Origin: Candidatus Bipolaricaulota bacterium | Lineage (GTDB): Bacteria > Bipolaricaulota > Bipolaricaulia > RBG-16-55-9 > DRXL01 | NCBI GenBank assembly: GCA_025060395.1 | Contig: JANXCC010000013.1 | Span: 1 to 38,871, forward strand | Reading direction: 5' to 3' | Length of the DNA stretch: 38,871 nucleotides | In this document: positions 23,208 to 30,589 of the stretch, in pieces | Numbering within the stretch: position 1 is the first letter of the stretch | Layout of the letters: each line of letters opens with the position of its first letter | Made by a program: the position numbers and the translations under genes | The notes under the pieces: generated by a model | Databases searched by the model: none | Seen by the model: only the letters and a program-made list of their open reading frames with translations | Told to the model about the DNA's origin: nothing

Positions 23208-24175
23208 GCGCCTTAATGCGCGTGAGGGAGCTTATGCGCGCGGAGCTGCGCCGGCCCGCTCCACGGTATCTTACTGCTTGGCATCTGCTGGGAGGGGTGA
23301 TGCTCTTTGTGCTCTTCCTGGAGATCACCACGGGGATCTTGCTCATGGTCTACTATCGTCCTGACGCGGCCTATGAGAGCGTCTTATATATTCTCAATGA
23401 TGTGCAGCTGGGCTGGCTCGTGCACGGGATTCATCGTTGGGGCGCGCAGTTGCTTATATTGCTCGTCTTAGCCCATCTGCTGAGGGTCTACTTTCACGAG
23501 GCCTACCGGGAGCGCGAGCTGAACTGGGTCATCGGGGTAGTACTCTTGGTAGTGATCGGGGCCTTTGCCTTTACTGGAAGGCTCTTAGTCTGGGACCAAG
23601 TAGCCTTCTGGAGCACCGATGCCGTACGCCGCGTCATCGCAGAGGTGCCCGTGGTGGGTAAGGCGATTCTCTATTTTCTGTGGGGCGGCACGGAACTCGA
23701 CACAGAAGCCCTCTTGAGGTTCTATGTCTTCCATGTGGGGCTGCTGCCCTGGACTGCCATCGGCTTGGTGATGATCCATCTCTATCTCGTAAGTCGGCAG
23801 GGGCTCTATCAAGGGACAAGGTCTTCTGCTCCTAATCCCGTCCAGACCTATAGCGAGGTCGTGCTCCGCGGCTTGATCTGGGTCGTGCTAAGCTTTGGGG
23901 TTTTAGTGACGTTGGCCGTGATCTCCCCTGTCGAATTGGACGGACAAGCCGATCCCTTGGTCTATCGGAGCGTCAAGCCTCCATGGTACTTTCTCCCAGC
24001 CTATGGGCTTGTGAAGCTCGTCTCTGGTGCCCTTGGGGTTGCTTTAGTGGGTATGGGGGTAGGAGGACTGGTGGCCGCGCCATGGCTAGGACGTAATAGC
24101 TGGGTCGCGTGGGGGATAGGAATGGTCGGGATTGCTGCTGTTGCCTTGCTAACAGCGTATGGATGGCGCTGGTGA
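23204..24175 (+). CDS. Cytochrome b (b6/bc1 type)
   Basis: This 323-residue membrane protein has about eight hydrophobic helices. Heme-ligand histidines are seen in VHGIHRWGAQ with LVLAHLLRVYFHEAYR and in FHVGLLPW with MIHLYL. The Qo-site motif appears as PPWY in SVKPPWYFLPAYG, a variant of PEWY/PDWY in which the acidic residue is replaced by proline. Both the N-terminal b6-like and the subunit IV-like parts are present, in one short chain. It oxidises quinol together with the Rieske protein. GAGGAGG precedes the overlapping start. The nonaheme gene that follows replaces the usual cytochrome c1. Confidence 0.93.
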   Translation: MSALMRVRELMRAELRRPAPRYLTAWHLLGGVMLFVLFLEITTGILLMVYYRPDAAYESVLYILNDVQLGWLVHGIHRWGAQLLILLVLAHLLRVYFHEAYRERELNWVIGVVLLVVIGAFAFTGRLLVWDQVAFWSTDAVRRVIAEVPVVGKAILYFLWGGTELDTEALLRFYVFHVGLLPWTAIGLVMIHLYLVSRQGLYQGTRSSAPNPVQTYSEVVLRGLIWVVLSFGVLVTLAVISPVELDGQADPLVYRSVKPPWYFLPAYGLVKLVSGALGVALVGMGVGGLVAAPWLGRNSWVAWGIGMVGIAAVALLTAYGWRW

Positions 24176-24180
24176 CCCTA

Positions 24181-25338
24181 ATGCGTGCGCGCATCTGGCT
24201 GTCCGTGATTGCCCTGCTTCTCCTGGGAGGGCGTGGAGGAGTTGGCCAAGAGCAGAATTGGTGTATCGTCTGTCACAGCGAGGTCAAGGTCGAGTATCAA
24301 GAGAGCATTCATGCAGCGTTTGCCGTGACGTGCGTCAGCTGCCATGGCGGCGATCCCCTGACCCTCGACGTTGAAAAGGCTCACGCCGTCGAAGCGTTCT
24401 TTCGTGGCACGCCTCAGCGCCTGGAGATCCCTGATCTATGCGCATCGTGCCATAGCGATCCCCTTAAGATGAAGCCTTACGGGCTGCGCACCGATCAGCT
24501 TGCAGAATATCAGACGTCCCAACACGGCAAGCTGCTCGCTCAGGGAGATGTGCGCGTTGCCGTGTGCACGGACTGTCATACGGCGCATAGAATCTTGCCA
24601 GCGTGGGAGCCGCGCAGCAGCACGCATCCTGAGAATATCTCGAAGACTTGTGCGCGCTGCCATGTTCAACGCGATCATGGTGTCCACGGCGCAGCTCTCG
24701 CTCAGGGGAATACCAAAGCGCCTACGTGCGCGACGTGTCATGGCGCGCACGGGGCTGCCCCTCCCGGTGTCGAAGACGTCTCGAGAGTCTGTGGGACGTG
24801 CCATATCGCGGAGCGCACATACTTTGAAGCAAGCTCGCATAAAAAAGCTATGGATGAGCAGCGGCTCTCCGAGTGCGTCAGCTGTCACGGCAGCCACGCC
24901 ATCGAGCCTGCAGGACGCGATCTCTTTGACAAAGTGTGTGTCCGTTGTCATGGCCCTGGCTCGCATGCTCAGCTTGTGGGGCAGAAGATCAAGACGCTCC
25001 TAGCTGCGGCCGACGAGTCTCTACGAGAGGCGACCCAGATCCTTCAACAAGCGCAGCGCAAGGCCCTAGATATCTCAGTGTATCAACCGAGATTGATCGA
25101 AGCGCGGTCGTACTTTCTCCAGACATTGCCGGCGCAGCACTCGTTGGATCTCTCTTATATTGAAGAGATGACGCGCCGTGCGCGGTCGATCGCTGATGAG
25201 GTGCGGAGTGGCCTCTATGCGCTCCAGGGAGGCGTCGCGATTCGGCTCCTGGGGCTGACGTTCGTGTGGATCTTCTTGCTCCTCCTTGTGGGGGTGATCT
25301 ATCTGACGCTTCGGGAGCGGCAGGGTGAGCGCCTATGA
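24181..25338 (+). CDS. Nonaheme c-type cytochrome with C-terminal membrane anchor
   Basis: This 385-residue protein has a signal peptide (ARIWLSVIALLLLGGRGGVG), nine CxxCH motifs (CIVCH, CVSCH, CASCH, CTDCH, CARCH, CATCH, CGTCH, CVSCH, CVRCH), a helical linker without heme, and a final membrane helix IRLLGLTFVWIFLLLLVGVIYL. The N-terminal heme domain therefore faces the periplasm. It follows cytochrome b by five bases (an ATG 18 bases upstream and an overlapping GTG are alternative starts) and probably takes electrons from the Rieske protein in the role of cytochrome c1. Its repeats (SxHxKxL...C..CH) resemble the 7-heme and 9-heme proteins downstream. Confidence 0.9.
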   Translation: MRARIWLSVIALLLLGGRGGVGQEQNWCIVCHSEVKVEYQESIHAAFAVTCVSCHGGDPLTLDVEKAHAVEAFFRGTPQRLEIPDLCASCHSDPLKMKPYGLRTDQLAEYQTSQHGKLLAQGDVRVAVCTDCHTAHRILPAWEPRSSTHPENISKTCARCHVQRDHGVHGAALAQGNTKAPTCATCHGAHGAAPPGVEDVSRVCGTCHIAERTYFEASSHKKAMDEQRLSECVSCHGSHAIEPAGRDLFDKVCVRCHGPGSHAQLVGQKIKTLLAAADESLREATQILQQAQRKALDISVYQPRLIEARSYFLQTLPAQHSLDLSYIEEMTRRARSIADEVRSGLYALQGGVAIRLLGLTFVWIFLLLLVGVIYLTLRERQGERL

Positions 25339-27134
25339 AGGACATACCCTTAAAGGCTCTCCAGCTGGCGGTGATCTTTGTGCCCTTAGGGCTTGCTGTG
25401 GCGTTTCTCGGCCTCCAGACAAGCTCCCAGCCAGCTTTCTGCGGGACTTGTCACATCATGAAGCCCTACTACGAGTCGTGGAAGACCTCGACGCATAATG
25501 AAGTCCCCTGCGTTGAGTGTCACATCCCGCCGGGGATCGCGGCGGAGCTTCAGAAGAAGTACGAAGCCCTGGCTATGGTCGTCAAATATTTCACAGGGAC
25601 ATACGGGACCAACCCCTGGGCCGAGATTCCTGACGAGGCGTGTTTACGCCCCGGCTGTCACGAGCAACGCCTCCTGGTAGGCCGCGAGGTCTTCCAGAAT
25701 GTGCTCTTTGACCATCGGCCTCATTTGGTAGAGATGCGCCGTGAGAAGAAGCTGCGCTGTACTAGCTGCCACTCGCAAATCGTCCAAGGCCAACATATCA
25801 CCGTGACAGAGAGCACTTGCTTTCTCTGTCACTTCAAGGACTCGAAGCTGAACGAGGGCTCAGCGCGTTGCACGCTCTGCCACGAAGTCCCGGAGAAGAT
25901 TATTCAGACAGCAGGGCTCTTCTTCGATCACACCGATGTCCAACGCTTCGGCATGGAATGCATCCTCTGCCATAGCAACGTTGTCCAAGGCAACGGAGAC
26001 GTTCCCCAGGAGCGCTGCTTCACCTGTCACAATGAGCCTGCTCGTCTGGCGCGACTCCATGACGTCGAGATGCTCCACCGCGCGCACGTCACCGACCACA
26101 AGGTCGACTGCCTCAACTGTCATTTGGAGATCCAGCATAAGGCTCCCAAGGAGCTTGAAGTGATTGCAACGTCGTGTGAGACGTGCCACGTGGGCGGTGG
26201 GCACTCCCCTCAGCGCGATCTCTATGTCGGGATAGGGGGCAAGGGAGTTCCCCCCCAGCCGGCGGCTATGTATCTTGCCGGGGTACGATGCGAGAGCTGC
26301 CATATTGTCTCCCACGAAGGGCGTCAGCTTGCTAGTGACGTAAGCTGCATGTCGTGTCATGGGGCGCAATTTGCTAAGATCTACCGGGATTGGTACGAGA
26401 CGCTCTCTCAGCGTCTCAAGATGACTCGCGCGCTTCTTACCCGCGTTCAGGAGGTTCTCATCGCGCTGGAGGGTGTCGTTCCACCCTCTGCGCAGCAGCT
26501 GCTACTCCAAGCTCAAGAGAATGTCCGCCTGGTCGAGCGCGGGCGTGCTCTCCACAATCCTGGGTATGCCTCAGCCCTGTTGTGGCGCGCTTACGAAGAT
26601 CTCCAACGCATCCTTCAGGAGATGGGCTTAGCAGAGGTCCTGCCCCCTCCCTGGGTCCCGGTGCCCTATCCCACGAAGTGTACAGCGTGTCATCTGGGCG
26701 CAGCTACACGCTCTTCAGAAACTGCTGAGGGCACGTTCCCTCATGAACCCCATGTAGCACGTCGTGGGTTAGCGTGCACTCAGTGCCATCATGAAGCACA
26801 TTACCGTGAGCCCCAGCATGGGGCGCAAAAGCTTCACTGCACCGAGTGCCACCCCTCAGCTGAGCGCATGGCTCAACTAGAGCCAAAAGATTGTCTGCAA
26901 TGCCATCAAGCGCAGATACCCCAGCGCTCCAAGCTCGTTCGATTCCCTCACGAGCAGCACATCGCGATGGGATTCGCGTGTTCGATCTGTCATGAGAACG
27001 TCACCCAGCAGAGCCACTTGGATTTCCTGCGCTCTGGGCGGGGCGTACCGATCTTAGGCCATGAGTTCTGCGCCCAGTGTCACGATGTCCCTCCCCAAGG
27101 GGGCGACTGCCTCAAGTGCCATGCGGACTTTTGA
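25335..27134 (+). CDS. NapC/NirT-type 19-heme cytochrome (copy 1)
   Basis: This 599-residue protein starts with one membrane helix and the NapC/NrfH-type motif FCGTCHIMKPYYESW (CGTCH at 36-40), including the CxxCHxM form used for quinol-linked hemes. It holds 18 CxxCH motifs and one CX4CH (CLRPGCH, 103-109), 19 in all. Hemes 1-12 and 13-19 are separated by a heme-free helical segment of about 100 residues (KIYRDWYETLSQRLKMTRAL onward). It overlaps the previous gene by four bases. It is a paralogue of the protein at 30586-32307, where heme 3 has a normal CxxCH. Likely role: membrane-attached wire from the quinol pool into the periplasm. Confidence 0.9.
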   Translation: MKDIPLKALQLAVIFVPLGLAVAFLGLQTSSQPAFCGTCHIMKPYYESWKTSTHNEVPCVECHIPPGIAAELQKKYEALAMVVKYFTGTYGTNPWAEIPDEACLRPGCHEQRLLVGREVFQNVLFDHRPHLVEMRREKKLRCTSCHSQIVQGQHITVTESTCFLCHFKDSKLNEGSARCTLCHEVPEKIIQTAGLFFDHTDVQRFGMECILCHSNVVQGNGDVPQERCFTCHNEPARLARLHDVEMLHRAHVTDHKVDCLNCHLEIQHKAPKELEVIATSCETCHVGGGHSPQRDLYVGIGGKGVPPQPAAMYLAGVRCESCHIVSHEGRQLASDVSCMSCHGAQFAKIYRDWYETLSQRLKMTRALLTRVQEVLIALEGVVPPSAQQLLLQAQENVRLVERGRALHNPGYASALLWRAYEDLQRILQEMGLAEVLPPPWVPVPYPTKCTACHLGAATRSSETAEGTFPHEPHVARRGLACTQCHHEAHYREPQHGAQKLHCTECHPSAERMAQLEPKDCLQCHQAQIPQRSKLVRFPHEQHIAMGFACSICHENVTQQSHLDFLRSGRGVPILGHEFCAQCHDVPPQGGDCLKCHADF

Positions 27135-27216
27135 AATGACATATCTCATCTTTTTCGCTGATCTAGACCATGGCGGAAGCCGTACTGGTCGGTTACAACT
27201 ACACCAGCGAGCGTCT

Positions 27217-28011
27217 ATGATACTGCTTCTATTGGCCATGTCAGCCGTAGCCCAACAGCCGATAGACTGCTGGGATTGCCACACGCAAACCGTTGATCGG
27301 GTACTGTTTGAAAGCTCTGTGCATAAAGATCTCGCGTGTACAAGCTGTCATAGCGATGTCCACAGGGTTCCTCATGAGCCACCTCCGGCCCCAGTGACTG
27401 CTCATGCGTGCGCAGGCTGTCATCCCGAACAAGTTCAGCAGTATCAGCAGAGCATCCATGGCCAGGCTCAAGCCCAAGGGATCGGCGAGGCCGCCCGCTG
27501 TGCCGACTGCCATTCAGTTCATGCGATCTTTCCTAAGTTCGATTCGCGTTCCTCTGTCTTTGTGCGCAACCTGCCTCGGACCTGCGGGCGCTGTCATGAA
27601 CGCTCCGAACTCTCTGAACGATTCGGTATTGCCGCGCGCCGGTATTCGACGTATTGGGAGAGCTATCACGGGTTGTCGGTCAAATACGGAAACCTCATCG
27701 CGGCAAACTGCTCCAGCTGCCACGGAAGCCATCTCATCTTAGCAACCTCCGATCCCCAGTCGTCGGTCCATCCGAATAATCTCCCCCAAACCTGTGGGCA
27801 ATGTCATCCCAACGCCAGCGCGAATCTTCTTCAGGGTAAAGTCCATGTTGAAGCCCGACTCGAGGTCTCGCCAGGAGTCTACGTCGTACATGTCTTCTAT
27901 ATTGTCTTTCTTGGGATCTTTGGAGCGCTCTTTGCGTTCCATGTCACCCTCGACATCATCCGATGGTGGAGGAGGCGCTATGCCCAGCGACCAGGTCAAG
28001 GAGCTGAGTGA
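27217..28011 (+). CDS. Heptaheme c-type cytochrome with C-terminal membrane anchor
   Basis: Seven CxxCH motifs (CWDCH, CTSCH, CAGCH, CADCH, CGRCH, CSSCH, CGQCH) are followed by a membrane helix VVHVFYIVFLGIFGALFAF and a basic cytoplasmic end. The start is uncertain: ATG at 27217 gives a very short signal (MILLLLAMSAVAQQ), while an ATG at 27136, just after the previous stop, gives 27 more residues. The pattern SxHGxxxxxG...CxxCHxxH relates it to the 9-heme protein downstream. A b561-type gene starts inside its 3' end (32-bp overlap), so the two form a c-b pair. Confidence 0.87.
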   Translation: MILLLLAMSAVAQQPIDCWDCHTQTVDRVLFESSVHKDLACTSCHSDVHRVPHEPPPAPVTAHACAGCHPEQVQQYQQSIHGQAQAQGIGEAARCADCHSVHAIFPKFDSRSSVFVRNLPRTCGRCHERSELSERFGIAARRYSTYWESYHGLSVKYGNLIAANCSSCHGSHLILATSDPQSSVHPNNLPQTCGQCHPNASANLLQGKVHVEARLEVSPGVYVVHVFYIVFLGIFGALFAFHVTLDIIRWWRRRYAQRPGQGAE

Positions 28012-28687
28012 GGAACGAACTATCGAGAGGATTAATCTGCAATTGCGTGTCCAGCACTTAGCGCTCATGGTGAGCGTAACGCTCTTAATCTTGACGGGCT
28101 TAGCCCTGCTTTATCAGGACAGTGTCTTTGGGCGTTTCCTCATCGCGCTAGAGGGGGGCTTTGAAACCCGTGGCATCATCCATCGCATTGCGGCAGGATT
28201 CCTCATCGCCACCGTGCTTTATCACTTTCTGTATATTCTCTTCTCACGGGTCGGTCACGAAGAATTTATGCAACTGCTCCCGCGGGTGCAAGACTTCAAA
28301 GACTACGGCGCGACGTTGCTGTACGATCTTGGGCTGCGCGCAGAACGGCCTCAACTCGACCGCTATAGCTATCGCGAGAAATTTCAGTACTGGTCCTTCG
28401 GGCTCTTCGTTGTCATCATGATCGTTAGCGGTTTCATCCTCTGGTTTCACGATTGGTTCTTTGGCCTGCTGCCGAAGTGGGCCTTTGACGTGGCCATCGC
28501 GGTGCACAGTGGGACCGGCACGCTCATCCTCATCCTGCTAACCCTCTGGCACCTCTATCTGGTGCATCTCAGCCCAGGACGATTTCCCATAGATTGGAGC
28601 TTCTGGGACGGGAAGATCTCCCTAAAGCACCTCCAGCAGGAGCATCCATTAGAGTACAAGCGCTTGAAAGAGAAGGGCTTGCTATGA
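27980..28687 (+). CDS. Di-heme b561/FdhI-type membrane cytochrome b (copy 1)
   Basis: This 235-residue protein has four hydrophobic helices with histidines placed for two b hemes: LRVQHLALMVSV in helix 1, IIHRIAAGFLIATVLYH in helix 2, and VAIAVHSGTGTLILIL with LTLWHLYLVHL in helices 3-4. It resembles the gamma subunits of formate dehydrogenase, hydrogenase or thiosulfate reductase, which exchange electrons with quinone. GGAGGAGG is just before the ATG, inside the heptaheme gene. The long in-frame extension upstream is out-of-frame read-through of that gene. It probably pairs with the anchored heptaheme or nonaheme protein. Confidence 0.88.
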   Translation: MPSDQVKELSEERTIERINLQLRVQHLALMVSVTLLILTGLALLYQDSVFGRFLIALEGGFETRGIIHRIAAGFLIATVLYHFLYILFSRVGHEEFMQLLPRVQDFKDYGATLLYDLGLRAERPQLDRYSYREKFQYWSFGLFVVIMIVSGFILWFHDWFFGLLPKWAFDVAIAVHSGTGTLILILLTLWHLYLVHLSPGRFPIDWSFWDGKISLKHLQQEHPLEYKRLKEKGLL

Positions 28688-29742
28688 GGAAGATCATCGC
28701 CCTATGGGTAGCGAGTGTGGTGTTGCTCAGCTGGCTCGGCTACGGCCAGCGCGATCCGAATGCCCGATGCTTGCTCGAGTGCCATGCTAATCCCAACCTC
28801 AAGCGCGAAGTCGCCCCAGGACAGTTCAAGTCACTCTACGTCGACTACGACCAATTCAAGGCCTCAGTGCACAAGGACAAGCTGTGCATAGAATGTCATA
28901 CTGATGTGACGGTTATCCCCCACCAGAGACGACCAGACCAGATTCACTGTCTGCAGTGTCACTATCGGGGGAACGTTGTGGGCGCGCCGGTGAGTGAACG
29001 CCCAGAGAGGTACAAAGAGAGCGTCCACGGCAAGGCAGTCGAGCGCGGTGATCCTAACGCCCCCGATTGCAAGCACTGTCACACGGTCCATGCTGTGCGC
29101 GCTCACACCGACCCGCGCTCGCCTGTATATAGAGCTAATATCCCCAAGACCTGCGGAAGTTGTCACATCGAGATCTACACAGAATACCTAGAGAGCGTCC
29201 ATGGACAGGCCCTACAGAAGGGTGTTCTGGAAGCTGCGGTGTGCTCGGATTGCCATCAAGAACATGATCTCTTCCCACCGGACGATCCGCGCTCGTCGCT
29301 CCATCCGCAGAGCGTCGCGAACACTTGTGCTCGTTGCCATGCTGACGTCAAGATCATGGAACGGCGCGGCGTCCCCATCAAACAAGTCGAGGCCTTCAAG
29401 AAGAGCTTTCACGGCATCGCTATCGAATTTGGGGTTCTCAAGAGCGCCAACTGTATCAGCTGCCATGAGTATCACAAGATCTTGTCCAGCCGCGATCCCC
29501 GCTCCCCTATCCATCCCCTCAATCTAGCTCAGACTTGCGGGCAGTGTCATCCCAATGCTTCCAGCAATGTGGCTCGAGGGAGATTCCATATCATCCCCAG
29601 TGACCCCGATGCCGGGATCGTCTTCTGGGTCTACGAGTTCTATCGCTGGTTGATCATCGTGATGACTTCGTTCTTCATTCTATATATAGCATTAGATCTC
29701 TACGGACGGTGGCGCCACGCAGGGAGGAGCTCTCATGGCTGA
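28684..29742 (+). CDS. Nonaheme membrane-anchored cytochrome with one CX3CH heme
   Basis: This 352-residue protein starts at the ATG in an ATGA overlap. It has a signal peptide (KIIALWVASVVLLSWLGYG), eight CxxCH motifs and a first motif CLLECH (29-34), which has three residues between the cysteines. A C-terminal membrane helix WLIIVMTSFFILYIAL and a basic tail follow. The order after the first heme (CIECH, CLQCH, CKHCH, CGSCH, CSDCH, CARCH, CISCH, CGQCH) and the repeated SVHG motifs match the heptaheme protein. The following b561-type gene overlaps by eight bases, making a second c-b pair. Confidence 0.9.
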   Translation: MRKIIALWVASVVLLSWLGYGQRDPNARCLLECHANPNLKREVAPGQFKSLYVDYDQFKASVHKDKLCIECHTDVTVIPHQRRPDQIHCLQCHYRGNVVGAPVSERPERYKESVHGKAVERGDPNAPDCKHCHTVHAVRAHTDPRSPVYRANIPKTCGSCHIEIYTEYLESVHGQALQKGVLEAAVCSDCHQEHDLFPPDDPRSSLHPQSVANTCARCHADVKIMERRGVPIKQVEAFKKSFHGIAIEFGVLKSANCISCHEYHKILSSRDPRSPIHPLNLAQTCGQCHPNASSNVARGRFHIIPSDPDAGIVFWVYEFYRWLIIVMTSFFILYIALDLYGRWRHAGRSSHG

Positions 29743-30589
29743 GTCTGTCAACGAAGAGCGGCTTACCCAGGAGCTGCGACACGAGCTTGAACAAGAGCTC
29801 GATCGCCCCCTCGATGAGGCCGAGCTGCAACGCGTGCGCGAGCTTGTCCGAGCCCAGCTCCGGAAAGAGCTTGCAGCCAAACGCCGCAGGGAAGCAGCGA
29901 CAGAAGAAGAGTACTTTGTACGGTTCAGTAGGAACTTCTGTCTGCAGCACCTGGTGCTGGCCATAAGCGTCATTCTATTGGCAATCACGGGCCTCCCTAT
30001 TAAATTTCACGATTCGGCTTGGGCGGAGTTCCTCTTCCGCCATATCTGGAGCTTGGAGACCAATCGCTTGCTCCATCGGGTCGGAGCCTCGCTCTTGATG
30101 CTCGTCGCCGTATGGCACATCGGCTGGTTGATGACGCGTGAGGGTCGTCGCGACATCCGAGAGTTGCTCCCCAGGGTGAAGGACTTTTGGGACTTTGTCG
30201 CCCATGTGAAGTTTATGCTCGGCATCTCTGCGGAGCGTCCCAAGTTCGGGCGCTATAGCTACAGTGAGAAATTTGAATACTGGGCCTTGGTGTGGGGCAC
30301 GGCAGTCATGGTCCTCACCGGCTTGATGCTCTGGTTCCATGGGATCGCCTTGGCCTATTTCCCCAAGTATATCTTCGATATTGCGCTGCAGGCCCATTCG
30401 GGCGAGGCGTTATTAGCGATCCTCGCGCTCATCACCTGGCATATGTACCATGCCCATTTCAATCCCGATGTCTTCCCCATCAATATGACGATCTTCACGG
30501 GCAAGATCTCGAAGAAGCGCATGATAGAAGAGCACCCCTTAGAATATGAACAGATCATGCGGGAGCGCGCGGAGGCTGAACAACAATGA
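29735..30589 (+). CDS. Di-heme b561/FdhI-type membrane cytochrome b (copy 2)
   Basis: This 284-residue protein aligns with the one at 27980-28687 (shared LLPRVKDFWDF / LLPRVQDFKDY, RPKFGRYSYSEKFEYW, AHSGEALL and the final FTGKISKKRMIEEHPLEYE). It has about 55 extra N-terminal residues, charged and helical (RLTQELRHELEQELDRPL), which probably lie in the cytoplasm. Four membrane helices carry the b-heme histidines. GGAGGAG precedes the ATG. It is probably the quinone-side partner of the nonaheme protein. Confidence 0.88.
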   Translation: MAESVNEERLTQELRHELEQELDRPLDEAELQRVRELVRAQLRKELAAKRRREAATEEEYFVRFSRNFCLQHLVLAISVILLAITGLPIKFHDSAWAEFLFRHIWSLETNRLLHRVGASLLMLVAVWHIGWLMTREGRRDIRELLPRVKDFWDFVAHVKFMLGISAERPKFGRYSYSEKFEYWALVWGTAVMVLTGLMLWFHGIALAYFPKYIFDIALQAHSGEALLAILALITWHMYHAHFNPDVFPINMTIFTGKISKKRMIEEHPLEYEQIMRERAEAEQQ

